A stretch of 60,379 bases of DNA from Pirellulales bacterium (GCA_019636335.1 JAHBXR010000031.1:1-60379); one strand, 5' to 3'; shown: positions 7,304-16,694, counted from the first letter of the stretch. Numbers and translations are program-made. Notes: generated by a model from the letters alone, not told the origin.

Positions 7304-9100
7304 ATGTCCGCCGCTGCTCTGTTGAGCCTGATCGTTTTCCTCCCCTTGGTGGCCGCCCTCATCATGTGGGTCGTGATTCCCAAGGAAAGCCACGACACGC
7401 TGCGGCTGGTGTCGCTCGCCGTGACCGTGGTCGTCTTTCTGCTCACCGCGTGGCTGGCCATTCCCGGCACGGGCGATCCGGTGGTCGACGGCACGGCCGA
7501 ACAGTTCCGCTTGCACACCGCCGAGATGCAGAACAGCTTCTCGTTGCCCTGGATCCCGGCGTTCAATATCAACTACGCGATGGGGCTCGACGGCATCAGC
7601 TTTCCGCTGGTGCTCCTCACCACCGGTCTGTTCGTGCTGTCGATGTGGGCCAGTTGGCCGATCTCGAAACACGTCAAAGCCTACTGCCTGCTCTTTCTCA
7701 CGCTCGAGACGGGCATTCTCGGCGTCTTCGTCTCGCTCGACTTCTTCCTGTTCTACGTCTTCTGGGAGGTCATGCTCCTGCCGATGTACTTCCTCATCGG
7801 CGTGTGGGGCGGCCCGCGCCGCGAATACGCCGCGATCAAGTTCTTCCTCTACACGCTGCTGGGCGGCGTGTTCATGCTCATCGCGCTGTTGATGCTCTAT
7901 TTCAACAGCGACCTGAAGCAACTCACCGACGAGCAGCTCGTCGGTAGCGGCGTGGTAAGCGCTCGTCTCGAAGCCGAGCAACAGCAGGCCGAGATCGCCG
8001 CCATCCGCGACCATGCGGGACCGGCTCACACGTTCAACTTGCTGGCCCTCTCGCAACTCGGCCAGACGACGAATGTCTTCGACGAAGAGATCCTCTTCGG
8101 CCAGAACATCCAGTGGTGGGCCTTCCTGCTCCTGTTCGTCGGCTTTGCGGTCAAGGTGCCCAGCGTACCGGTCCACACGTGGCTGCCCGACGCTCACGTC
8201 GAGGCGCCCACGCCGATCTCCATGTTGCTGGCCGGCATCCTCTTGAAGCTGGGCGGCTACGGCATCATCCGCATCTGCTACCCCATCTGCCCCGACGGTG
8301 GCTACGACCTGATGTACTTCGTCTGCTTCATCGGCGTGCTGAGCATGGTCTACGGCGCCTTCGCGGCGATGGCCCAGAAGGACTTCAAACGCCTCGTGGC
8401 CTATAGCTCGGTGAGCCACATGGGCTACGTCGTGCTGGGCCTGGGCGTGTGGAGCGCCACGGCGGGGACCGAGTTCTTTGCCGATTACTGGAAGCAGGGA
8501 ATGAACGGCGCCATGTTCCAGATGATCGCTCACGGCATCAGCTCGGCCGGCATGTTCTTTATGGTCGGCGTCGTCTACGACCGCGTCCACCACAGAAATC
8601 TCAACGAGTTCGGCGGGCTCTTCGCCCGCATGCCGGTCTACAGCGGCCTGGCCTTCGTGATCTTCTTTGCCGGCTTGGGGTTGCCGGGCTTGTGCGGCTT
8701 CATCGGCGAGGTGTTCGTCACGCTCTCCGTGTGGAACTTCAACCGCACGCTGGCCGTAATCTGCGCCTCGGTCGTGATTCTCACGGCGGGCTACATCCTC
8801 TGGACATTACAACGGGTCTACCTCGGTCCCGAATACAAGGGCCCCCACGGCGAGCACCTGCACGACGTGACCCCGCGCGAGCTGGGCATCGCCGTGCCAC
8901 TCGTGATCCTTGCGATTCTGTTCGGTGTGTATCCGCAGAGCGTGTTCAACTACATGACCGCCAGCGTGAACCAGACGGTCGACGAACTGGCCGTGTGGAC
9001 CAAGGAAGTCAAGGAACCGCGTCTCAAGGCGGAACAAGCGGAAGAGGCCGAACAGGCCGAAGTCGCCGTCGTGACGCCCCTCGAGACCGGCGCTCGGTAG
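7304..9100 (+). CDS. nuoM: NADH-quinone oxidoreductase subunit M
   Basis: An antiporter-like proton-pumping subunit of 598 residues. Signatures are FYVFWEVMLLPMYFLIGVWGG (conserved glutamate), FAVKVPSVPVHTWLPDAHVEAPTPISMLLAG (central lysine and discontinuous helix) and FKRLVAYSSVSHMGYVVLG. A soluble insert rich in Gln and Glu (about residues 205-250) lies between the helix before and the helix after it. The C-terminal ~30 residues are charged (KAEQAEEAEQAEVAV). It starts 74 bp after nuoL and is followed by nuoN after 66 bp. Confidence 0.95.
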   Translation: MSAAALLSLIVFLPLVAALIMWVVIPKESHDTLRLVSLAVTVVVFLLTAWLAIPGTGDPVVDGTAEQFRLHTAEMQNSFSLPWIPAFNINYAMGLDGISFPLVLLTTGLFVLSMWASWPISKHVKAYCLLFLTLETGILGVFVSLDFFLFYVFWEVMLLPMYFLIGVWGGPRREYAAIKFFLYTLLGGVFMLIALLMLYFNSDLKQLTDEQLVGSGVVSARLEAEQQQAEIAAIRDHAGPAHTFNLLALSQLGQTTNVFDEEILFGQNIQWWAFLLLFVGFAVKVPSVPVHTWLPDAHVEAPTPISMLLAGILLKLGGYGIIRICYPICPDGGYDLMYFVCFIGVLSMVYGAFAAMAQKDFKRLVAYSSVSHMGYVVLGLGVWSATAGTEFFADYWKQGMNGAMFQMIAHGISSAGMFFMVGVVYDRVHHRNLNEFGGLFARMPVYSGLAFVIFFAGLGLPGLCGFIGEVFVTLSVWNFNRTLAVICASVVILTAGYILWTLQRVYLGPEYKGPHGEHLHDVTPRELGIAVPLVILAILFGVYPQSVFNYMTASVNQTVDELAVWTKEVKEPRLKAEQAEEAEQAEVAVVTPLETGAR

Positions 9101-9166
9101 CCCTTGAACGTCGTCGTTTGATTCCAATTCACCCCATCGAACGTATCGCCTTCAGGAACGTAACGC

Positions 9167-10873
9167 GTGCCAAGCCTTGCAGACATCACCGGGCATCTGG
9201 TTCACGACACGGTCGAAGTGTCGTTGCCGGCGTTTCGTCCCGAACTGGCCCTGACGATCACGATTATCGTCATGTTGCTGACGCGGGTCATCACGCCGCG
9301 CAAGGCAGAGCCGTTCGTGCTGCCGATCGTGAACTGGTTTCCGCTCTTCGGCGCCTTGATCGCTCTCTACTACGCCGCTCCGTGGAACTACCTCGGTGGA
9401 GACGGCAAGATCCAGTCGACCGAGCTGTTCACCGGCCTGCTGATTTACGACGCGCTGACGATCTACTTCCGCGCGTTCCTGGCCTTCTTCGTCGTGCTGT
9501 TCGTCTGCTTCACGCAACTATCGGGCATTCCCGACCGTGAAGACGGCGTCGACTTCTATACGCTCGTCCTGGGCGCCACGGTGGGCATGTGCCTGATGGC
9601 TTCGGCCAATCATCTGCTGATCGTCTTCCTGGCGGTCGAAATGGCAAGCGTGCCTTCCTACGTCTTGGCCGGCCAGTTGAAGGGCCGTCGTCAGGCGAGC
9701 GAAGCGGCGATCAAGTACGCCGTGTACGGCGCCGGCGCCGCGGGCATCATGCTCTATGGCATCAGCCTGCTGGCGGGCGTGCTGGGCACCGTACACCTCC
9801 CCACGATGGCGATCCGCTTTGCCGAACTGCTCGAGAGTGGCGGCGGCGCCGACCGCTACATGGCGCTGGTCCTGGGCGGATTGATGGTCATGGTCGGCAT
9901 TGCCTTCAAGCTCTCGGCCGTGCCGTTCCACTTCTGGTGTCCCGACGTCTTCGAGGGAGCCAGTGCCGAGGTGAACGCCTTCCTGTCGGTGGCCTCGAAG
10001 GGGGCCGCCATTGCCCTGTTGCTGCGAGTGGCGATCGGGATCGGCCACGTCGAACCGTCGTCCGAGGTGGCGATGACCGCACAGGCCACGGTCGTGCAGA
10101 CGGTCTCGCTCCAAGAGGAAGGCGCCAGTGACGCAGCGCCGGCGGTCGTCGCATCAAGCGGCGTCGGCGCCAAGACGGCCGCCCTCGCTCCGGTGCGGCG
10201 CTTCATGGCCATGCTCGTGGGCTTCATCGGCGCCATCACCTGCACGTTCGGCAACCTGGCGGCCTACGGCCAGACGAACATCAAGCGGCTGTTGGCCTAC
10301 TCGACGATCGCACATGCGGGCTACATGATGCTGCCGGTCTCGGCGGCGATCGTGCTGATGGGCTCCTCGCCGGCGAACGCTCAATACGCCGTCATGTCGG
10401 TGGCGTTCTACATCGGCACGTACCTGTTCATGAACCTGGGGGCGTTCGCCATCGTGGCTTTTCTGCGCAATGCCATGCGTAGCGAGGAGATCGCCGATTA
10501 TGCCGGTCTGATCAAGCAGTGCCCCGGCGTGGTGGTGCTGTTCAGCACGATTCTGTTCAGCCTGATCGGTTTGCCCCCGCTGGCCGGTTTCGTTGCCAAG
10601 TTCGCCATCTTTGGCGCCCTGGCCGATGCCCATCTGTGGATGCTGCTGCTGGTCGGAGGCTTGAATACCGTCATCAGTCTGTTCTATTACTTGAAGGTGG
10701 TGAAGACGATGACGCTCGACCCGGAGCCGGAAGATCGGCTACCGGTGAGCCTGCCTTTGACGAGTGTGGCGGGTGTCTACATGGTCATCGTGACGCTGCC
10801 CGTGCTACTGCTGGGTCCGTGGAGCAACGGGCTCTTCGAGTGGGCTCGAGCCGCGGCGGCCAACCTGCTGTAA
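9167..10873 (+). CDS. nuoN: NADH-quinone oxidoreductase subunit N
   Basis: The third antiporter-like subunit, 568 residues. It shows AVEMASVPSYVLAG (conserved glutamate), FKLSAVPFHFWCPDVFEGA (central lysine, discontinuous helix) and NIKRLLAYSTIAHAGYMML. A non-conserved soluble loop of about 40 residues, starting near residue 305 (Ala, Val and Ser rich), separates two helices. The start is GTG at 9167, supported by AGGAA at 9154-9158 eight bases upstream. It is the last nuo gene of this run. Confidence 0.95.
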   Translation: MPSLADITGHLVHDTVEVSLPAFRPELALTITIIVMLLTRVITPRKAEPFVLPIVNWFPLFGALIALYYAAPWNYLGGDGKIQSTELFTGLLIYDALTIYFRAFLAFFVVLFVCFTQLSGIPDREDGVDFYTLVLGATVGMCLMASANHLLIVFLAVEMASVPSYVLAGQLKGRRQASEAAIKYAVYGAGAAGIMLYGISLLAGVLGTVHLPTMAIRFAELLESGGGADRYMALVLGGLMVMVGIAFKLSAVPFHFWCPDVFEGASAEVNAFLSVASKGAAIALLLRVAIGIGHVEPSSEVAMTAQATVVQTVSLQEEGASDAAPAVVASSGVGAKTAALAPVRRFMAMLVGFIGAITCTFGNLAAYGQTNIKRLLAYSTIAHAGYMMLPVSAAIVLMGSSPANAQYAVMSVAFYIGTYLFMNLGAFAIVAFLRNAMRSEEIADYAGLIKQCPGVVVLFSTILFSLIGLPPLAGFVAKFAIFGALADAHLWMLLLVGGLNTVISLFYYLKVVKTMTLDPEPEDRLPVSLPLTSVAGVYMVIVTLPVLLLGPWSNGLFEWARAAAANLL

Positions 10874-10905
10874 GCCCGAACGCGCCTGAGAGATTTTCTG
10901 CCGCG

Positions 10906-11340
10906 ATGAGCGACCGACGCACGACGATCGACGTATTGAACCGCCTGCTCGAAGTCGAGTGTGCCTCGCTCTCGCGTTACCTCGAGGGCACTTCCCCCTG
11001 GCATCGCCCGGGGGACGATCGCGCGACGGAGGTGCTCGAGCAGATCGTCGCCGATCAGGAATACATGTCAGGGCGCATCGCCGACTTGATCGACGCGCGT
11101 GGCGGCCTGCCCCAGTCGTGCTCCTTTCCCATGGAGTACACCGATCTGCACATGCTCTCGATGGACTTCCTGCTGGGCGAGTTGATTCGTACCACGCAGC
11201 GCGATATCGCCACGATCGAGACCTGCGTGCGCCGTCTCTCGCACGACCGCGAGGCCTGGGCGCTGGCCGAAGAAGTGCTCGGTTGCGAGCGCGGCCATCT
11301 CGAATCGCTCGAAGAGCTGACGGCCAAGCCTGTCGCGTGA
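10906..11340 (+). CDS. Ferritin-like / bacterioferritin-like small protein
   Basis: A 144-residue, all-helical protein with carboxylates spaced as in ferritin-like four-helix bundles: LEVECASLSRYLEG near residue 15, IVADQEYMSGRIADLIDARG near 45, and EEVLGCERGHLESLEEL near 125. These could supply the ExxH/E-type di-iron ligands. The actual start is ATG 10906, 32 bp after nuoN; the same frame is open far upstream but only as a shadow of nuoN. It is followed by tatD after 16 bp. A role in iron handling or oxidative protection is inferred from fold only. Confidence 0.6.
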   Translation: MSDRRTTIDVLNRLLEVECASLSRYLEGTSPWHRPGDDRATEVLEQIVADQEYMSGRIADLIDARGGLPQSCSFPMEYTDLHMLSMDFLLGELIRTTQRDIATIETCVRRLSHDREAWALAEEVLGCERGHLESLEELTAKPVA

Positions 11341-11356
11341 CGAACCCCTCGGCGCG

Positions 11357-12127
11357 ATGCTGATCGATACCCACGCCCATCTCGATCAGGAAGAATTCGA
11401 CGCGGATCGTGCCGCGGTCATCGAACGCGCCGTGGCGGCGGGGGTCGACACGATGCTCTGCGTCGGCGTCACCGCCGAGTCGAGCGAGCAGACCGTGGCC
11501 CTGGCCGGGCAGTATCCCGCGCTCTATGCCGCCGTGGGCATTCAACCCAATTATTGCGGCGCCGCGCTGCCGGGCGACTGGGAGCGGGTCGTCGCCCTCG
11601 TGGGACACGATCGCGTCGTGGCCCTGGGCGAGACGGGGCTCGATCGCTACTGGGATTACTCTCCCTTCGAGGTGCAGCAAGACTATTTCGACCGCCATCT
11701 GCGCCTGTCGCAGCAGTCGGGCTTGCCCTTTATCGTCCACACGCGCGAAAGCGACGCGGACGTCCTCGCCATGTTGCGCGAGGCACGCGCGCGGGCCCCG
11801 CTTGCCGGCGTGATGCACTCCTTCACGGGCGCCAGCGACACGGCCGCGGAGTGCGTCGAGCTGGGTCTGTATATCAGTTTCGCCGGCATGGTCACGTTCA
11901 AGAAGAGCGACGCCCTGCGCGCCGTGGCGGCCACCGTACCGGCCGACCGTCTGCTGATCGAAACCGATAGCCCCTACCTTTCGCCCCATCCCTTGCGCGG
12001 CAAACGCAACGAGCCCTCGCACCTGGTGTACACTGCGGGCTGTCTGGCTGAGGCGCGAGGTCTCTCGGTAGACGAACTATCGCGGCAAACGGCCGAGAAC
12101 GCCCGTCGACTTTTCCGCCTGCCATGA
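11357..12127 (+). CDS. tatD: TatD family metal-dependent deoxyribonuclease
   Basis: A 256-residue TIM-barrel hydrolase, the usual length for this family. Metal ligands are visible: HAHLD at the N-terminus (about residues 6-10), the glutamate of ALGETGLDRYWDYSP, the histidine in FIVHTRESDADV, the histidine in GVMHSFTG, and the aspartate in LLIETDSPYLSPHPLRGKRN. Members are 3'-5' exonucleases acting in DNA repair or degradation. The stop overlaps the ATG of the next gene (ATGATG at 12124), indicating coupling. Confidence 0.9.
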   Translation: MLIDTHAHLDQEEFDADRAAVIERAVAAGVDTMLCVGVTAESSEQTVALAGQYPALYAAVGIQPNYCGAALPGDWERVVALVGHDRVVALGETGLDRYWDYSPFEVQQDYFDRHLRLSQQSGLPFIVHTRESDADVLAMLREARARAPLAGVMHSFTGASDTAAECVELGLYISFAGMVTFKKSDALRAVAATVPADRLLIETDSPYLSPHPLRGKRNEPSHLVYTAGCLAEARGLSVDELSRQTAENARRLFRLP

Positions 12128-12885
12128 TGCTCGACAACCATTACGGCACCCCCTGGGTGCGCAGCGTCCGACGCACCAGTCCCCCCGCGGCACGGCTCTT
12201 CTGCTTGCCCTACGCCGCCGGTTCGGCGAGCATTTTTCGCCACTGGCAAAACGCGCTCCCCGAGTCGCTCGAAGTCTGCGCCGTGCAACTGCCAGGACGT
12301 GCCGATCGGCGCCACGAGCGGCCTTTGGCTCGCGTCGGCTCGCTGGTCGAGGTGGCCGGTCACGCGCTCGAGCCGCTCGTCGATCGCCCGTTTGCCATCT
12401 TCGGTCACAGCATGGGAACGCTCCTCGCCTTCGAGCTGGCACGCTGGCTCGAGGCGCGCGGCTGCCGGCCGGCGCTGCTTGCAACGGGCGGACGCGGAGC
12501 GCCGGAGTTTCCCGATCCGGGGCCGGCCCTGCACGCGGCCCCGCAAGCCGCGCTGGTCGACGAGCTGCTGCGCCTGGGGGGCACCTCGCGCGAGATGTTC
12601 GCCGATGCGGAACGCATGGCGCGCCTCGTCCCGATCATTCGCGCCGATTTCGCCGTGTGCGAGACGTACGTGTTTCGCCCGGCCGAACGGTTGCGCTGTC
12701 CGATCGTGGCCTTCGGCGGAGCGGCGGATCCCGACTGGCCCGAGCCGCAGATCGCCGCCTGGGGCGAGCACACGCAGGACGAGTTCAGCTACCACATGCT
12801 GCCGGGCGACCATTTCTTCTTGCACTCGTGCGAACGAGAATTTCTCGCACAACTGCGCGCGGCTTGCGAGCGCTTCGTGCGATAA
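12124..12885 (+). CDS. Type II thioesterase, alpha/beta hydrolase (GrsT/SrfAD-like)
   Basis: A 253-residue alpha/beta hydrolase of the type II thioesterase family. It has the N-terminal FCLPYAAGSASIFRHW oxyanion segment, the PGRADRRHE motif, the nucleophile elbow FGHSMGTLLAFELAR (catalytic Ser), an FGGAADPD acidic residue and the terminal GDHFFLHS histidine. The catalytic triad therefore appears complete. These enzymes clear misloaded carrier proteins of nonribosomal peptide or polyketide synthases, but no synthase is in this window. Translation is coupled to tatD by a 4-bp overlap. Confidence 0.8.
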   Translation: MMLDNHYGTPWVRSVRRTSPPAARLFCLPYAAGSASIFRHWQNALPESLEVCAVQLPGRADRRHERPLARVGSLVEVAGHALEPLVDRPFAIFGHSMGTLLAFELARWLEARGCRPALLATGGRGAPEFPDPGPALHAAPQAALVDELLRLGGTSREMFADAERMARLVPIIRADFAVCETYVFRPAERLRCPIVAFGGAADPDWPEPQIAAWGEHTQDEFSYHMLPGDHFFLHSCEREFLAQLRAACERFVR

Positions 12886-12964
12886 ACGCTTTTCGCGCAG
12901 AAAAGCACGATCCGGCACGCGCGTGCCGGACAGAGAATAGAAAAGGCTCACGCGGCTCCGCGTG
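12886..12964. repeat. Three adjacent hairpins, one a perfect 20-bp palindrome
   Basis: GCTTTTC/GAAAAGC form a 7-bp stem at 12888-12906. TCCGGCACGCGCGTGCCGGA at 12911-12930 is a perfect palindrome. CACGCGG/CCGCGTG pair at 12949-12964. There is no U-tract, so intrinsic termination is not obvious. The palindrome resembles those at 53447-53472 and 53630-53650. Confidence 0.6.
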
Positions 12965-13002
12965 ATAACGAATACGGTCGGCACTCAACGACTGATCTAC
13001 GC

Positions 13003-13031
13003 CTGACAGCACGCTCCTGTGGTGCTAAAAT
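13003..13031 (+). promoter_or_regulatory. Sigma-70-type promoter of the thioredoxin-fold gene
   Basis: CTGACA (13003-13008) and TAAAAT (13026-13031) are separated by exactly 17 bp, with the start codon 51 bp downstream of the -10 box. This is one of the best vegetative-type promoter matches in the window. Confidence 0.55.
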
Positions 13032-13082
13032 CCAGACACACCGATCTGCCTGCTCCGCGCAAACCGAGAGGAGACTCGTCTC

Positions 13083-13661
13083 ATGGCACTCACCCCCAGC
13101 ACCATGCTTCCGTTGGGCACCAAAGCGCCCGACTTCAGTCTGCCCGACACGAACGGCCAGACGGTCAAGCTGGCCGACCTGGCCAGCGCGCCGGCGCTGT
13201 TGGTGATCTTCATGTGCAATCATTGTCCCTACGTGAAGCACGTGGCGGAAGGACTGGCGTCGCTGGCCAAGGAATATCAGGCCCGCGGCGTGGCGGTCGT
13301 GGGAATCAGCTCGAACAACGTGGCGAGTCATCCCGATGATTCCCCCGCCAAGATGGCCGAAGAGGTAAAGCTGCGCGGCTATACGTTTCCTTACCTGTAC
13401 GACGAGTCGCAGGAGGTGGCCAAGGCCTATCGCGCCGCGTGTACGCCCGACTTCTACATCTTCGATGGCGAGCAGAAGCTGGCCTACCGCGGACAGATGG
13501 ACGACAGCCGTCCCGACAGCGGCAAGCCCGTGACGGGCGCCGACCTGCGCGCTGCCCTCGACGCACTCTTGGCCGGTCAGGCGGTGCCGGAGAAGCAGAC
13601 CCCCAGCATCGGCTGCAACATCAAGTGGACCCCGGGCAACGAGCCGGACTACTTCAAGTAA
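13083..13661 (+). CDS. Thioredoxin-fold redox protein (AhpC/TSA/redoxin type)
   Basis: A 192-residue single-domain protein. PLGTKAPDFSLPDTNGQTVKL is the typical peroxiredoxin/redoxin N-terminus. A CxxC active site is present as FMCNHCPYV (about residues 41-49). The cis-proline region is AACTPDFYIFDGEQKLAYRG. Proteins with a CNHCPY motif form a subgroup of uncharacterised redoxins common in several phyla. No signal peptide is seen, so it is likely cytoplasmic. GAGAGGAGA lies before ATG 13083 and a good promoter lies at 13003-13031, so it is probably monocistronic. Confidence 0.8.
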   Translation: MALTPSTMLPLGTKAPDFSLPDTNGQTVKLADLASAPALLVIFMCNHCPYVKHVAEGLASLAKEYQARGVAVVGISSNNVASHPDDSPAKMAEEVKLRGYTFPYLYDESQEVAKAYRAACTPDFYIFDGEQKLAYRGQMDDSRPDSGKPVTGADLRAALDALLAGQAVPEKQTPSIGCNIKWTPGNEPDYFK

Positions 13662-13698
13662 GGATGCGTCGAGACTGAGGATCGAAGGATACGCGGCA

Positions 13699-13956
13699 TT
13701 ACTGCTTGCGCAAGGCCGCACGACGCACTGCTTCGGCGATCGTAGCTTCAATATCCCATTCCGCTACGTCACCCTGTGCGATGGCTGCCTGCCCCTTTTG
13801 AATTTCTTGACGCAAGAACTCATCCCAGAGCGTGGGGATGGCGCTTTCCGGAACGATCAGAAAGAATTCTCGATCCTGATCGTCCGAGACTCGCAGCGCC
13901 TGACCCGGCTGCTTGTGCAGTGCCTCGACGATTTCTGCTGATAGTTTCGGCATCAT
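13699..13956 (-). CDS. Small protein, antitoxin-like
   Basis: An 85-residue hypothetical protein. The beta-rich first half (ALRVSDDQDREFFLIVPESAIP) and helical, charged second half resemble small antitoxins of the prevent-host-death type, but no family motif is decisive and no toxin gene lies next to it. An ATG at 13953 would remove one residue. It is convergent with the thioredoxin-fold gene and divergent from the DUF4349 gene. Its promoter (13963-13971) would place the transcript start at or next to the initiator ATG, suggesting a leaderless mRNA. Confidence 0.55.
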   Translation of the reverse strand: MMPKLSAEIVEALHKQPGQALRVSDDQDREFFLIVPESAIPTLWDEFLRQEIQKGQAAIAQGDVAEWDIEATIAEAVRRAALRKQ

Positions 13957-13962
13957 GCGCAG

Positions 13963-13971
13963 ATTATATCA
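13963..13971 (-). promoter_or_regulatory. Extended -10 promoter TGATATAAT
   Basis: On the minus strand TGATATAAT combines a TGn extension with a perfect TATAAT. The -10 box ends 7 bp before the A of ATG 13956, so transcription would begin at the start codon. No clear -35 box is needed or seen. Confidence 0.55.
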
Positions 13972-14101
13972 CGCCGGTAGTGGACAGGAAAAAAATCCTC
14001 TCCGCTGTGGAACTTACTCCCTGCCACGGTCGTCCAACTCTCGACGCCCTATTCTGGGCCGCGCTGGCTTCGCTCATTTCTCTTGGAAGAGAGGCACTTC
14101 G

Positions 14102-15037
14102 ATGTTGCGCATTCCCCTGCGCCCGATCGGTTTCCTGTGTTTGCTCATCACGGGCTGTGGAACGGCGGAAAACGCCCAGGATTTTCTCGAAATGGCCGCT
14201 TCGGCCCCGTTGGCATCGCGCGGCGCGGCGCCGACCTCGGCGCCGGCCCTCGAGCCCGCCGTGTTGGCCAAGGGGGTGCCGGCCGAAGGGGCCGCCACGG
14301 TACCCCCCGGTTTCAATCGCAAAATCATCTACTCGGCCGACGTCGAGCTCGTTGTCGAGGATTTCAGCGGACTGCCGGACGAAGTGGTGGCGCTCGTGAA
14401 GAAGTTCAACGGATACATTGCCGATTCGACCCTCTCGGGCACGGCGGGCTCGAATCGCTCGGCCACCTGGCGCATTCGCATTCCCGTGGCAAAGTTCGAA
14501 GAGTTCGTCGGCGCCACCAAGGGCCTGGGCGAGCTCGTGCGGGCGGGCACCAATTCGCAGGACGTGAGCGAAGAGTATTACGACGTCGAAGCACGCATCC
14601 GCAACAAGACCAAAGAGGAAGAACGCCTGCTGAAGCTGCTCGAAGAACGCCCCGGCAAGCTCGAAGAGGTCATCGCGATCGAGCGCGAGCTGTCGCGCGT
14701 GCGCGAAGAGCTCGAGCGGATGCAGGGGCGGATGCGTGTCCTGGCCGATCTGACGTCGCTGACCACCGTGAACCTGACGATCAACGAGATTCGCGATTAC
14801 CAACCGCCGCAAGCGCCCAGCTTCGTCACTCGCGCGCGGCGTGCCTTCGAGGGCTCGCTCGCCGGCATCCAGTCGACCGCGGAGAGCCTCACCCTCGCCC
14901 TGGTCTCGTTCCTTCCCTGGGGCGTGGTGGGGGCCGTCATGCTTGTGCCGGGCGTCTATGGTTGGAAGGCACGTCGCCAGTCGAACCACGTGCGGCGCGA
15001 GGCAAGCCGTGCCGCCACACAGCGTCCGCAGGATTAA
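14102..15037 (+). CDS. DUF4349 lipoprotein
   Basis: A 311-residue protein with a lipoprotein signal peptide (IGFLCLLITGC, lipobox LITGC near residue 19). A low-complexity Ala/Pro linker precedes a DUF4349-type domain (KIIYSADVELVVEDFSGLPD near residue 77, and GTNSQDVSEEYYDVEARI). A long charged coiled coil follows (about residues 165-220, RNKTKEEERLLKLLEE), then a C-terminal transmembrane helix (SFLPWGVVGAVMLVPGVYGW). The domain's function is unknown; the layout suggests an envelope-spanning structural protein. The start ATG 14102 is preceded by AGAGG; the frame is open upstream, but those residues are not family-like. Confidence 0.8.
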   Translation: MLRIPLRPIGFLCLLITGCGTAENAQDFLEMAASAPLASRGAAPTSAPALEPAVLAKGVPAEGAATVPPGFNRKIIYSADVELVVEDFSGLPDEVVALVKKFNGYIADSTLSGTAGSNRSATWRIRIPVAKFEEFVGATKGLGELVRAGTNSQDVSEEYYDVEARIRNKTKEEERLLKLLEERPGKLEEVIAIERELSRVREELERMQGRMRVLADLTSLTTVNLTINEIRDYQPPQAPSFVTRARRAFEGSLAGIQSTAESLTLALVSFLPWGVVGAVMLVPGVYGWKARRQSNHVRREASRAATQRPQD

Positions 15038-15071
15038 GCAGCAGCACGAATGATCGGGTAAATCGCTTCAG

Positions 15072-15260
15072 CCCCTGACCCCTGTCCCCTGTCCCCTGAC
15101 CACTGACCACTGTCCCCTGACCACTAACCACTAACCACTAACCACTAACCACTAACCACTAACCACTAACCACTAACCACTAACCACTAACCACTAACCA
15201 CTAACCACTAACCACTGACCACTGACCACTGACCACTGACCACTAACCACTGCCCCCTGA
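15072..15260. repeat. Heptanucleotide tandem repeat, 27 exact-length units
   Basis: Twenty-seven consecutive 7-bp units without any length change, consensus CC[A/C]CT[A/G][A/T/C]. Thirteen identical CCACTAA units run from 15121 to 15211. They are flanked by CCCCTGA/CCCCTGT variants on the left and CCACTGA variants on the right. It lies between two convergent genes and supplies the last codons of the leftward one. Confidence 0.97.
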
Positions 15261-15583
15261 CCCGGCTTCGTCGCGTTGTCGCAAGGCAGCGCGGCGAGCC
15301 TCTTCGGCTTCTTCCTCGGCCACTTCGCGGCGAATGGCCTCGCCGAGCCAGCGCCCCCAAAGGAAATAGTGCAGGGCGGCGACGAGGAGGATGCCCCCTG
15401 CCGCGATGAGCAACAGCCCAAACGCCCCCAGCGTCAGCACGAACAACACGCCACTGACGAGCACGGCAAAAATGCCGGCGAAAATGAGTGGCCAGACGCT
15501 CGTCCGCGGCGCGGGGGGCTGCGGCGGTTCGGGAAGCCCCGCGTGACTGCCGTTCGTCTCCTGCGTGTCACGCGGTAGCTGGC

Positions 15584-15587
<4 letters not shown>
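15243..15587 (-). CDS. Small two-helix membrane protein
   Basis: A 114-residue protein: a Pro-rich N-terminus, two hydrophobic segments (WPLIFAGIFAVLVSGVLFVL and GLLLIAAGGILLVAALHYFLW, about residues 32-75), and an acidic/basic C-terminal helix (REVAEEEAEEARRAALRQ). The final residues (SGGSG) and the TAG stop are encoded by the heptanucleotide repeat. The ATG at 15587 overlaps the stop of the MqnD-like gene as ATGA, so the two are coupled. The function is unknown; it could be an inner-membrane partner. Confidence 0.7.
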
Positions 15588-16456
<869 letters not shown>

Positions 16457-16673
16457 CACGAAATCGCTCCCAAAGGATTGGTCGAGGGGGGCGCTAGTCG
16501 CATGTTTGGCACGGCGCACGCCCGAGACACGGATGATAGGCCCTCTTACCACGAGCGGTCAACGACCACCCGCCCGCCGACACCGTAACCGGAAGAGAAG
16601 GCCCCCGGGCAACCGACTTGGGCGATGTCCTCGAGAAAAAAACTGCCCCGTGAGGCGAAAGAAAGAGAGCGAC

Positions 16674-16694
16674 CACCCCGCAAGACGCGGGGTG
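16674..16694 (-). terminator. Hairpin downstream of cspA
   Basis: CACCCCGC and GCGGGGTG form an 8-bp stem around a 5-nt loop, 60 bp past the cspA stop. On the minus strand it is followed by a pyrimidine-rich CTCTCTTTCTTTC stretch rather than a pure U-run. Confidence 0.5.

Noticed and set aside
15072..15260. Array considered as CRISPR or telomere-like
   Set aside because: Contiguous 7-bp units without spacers and no cas genes; it is a simple minisatellite.
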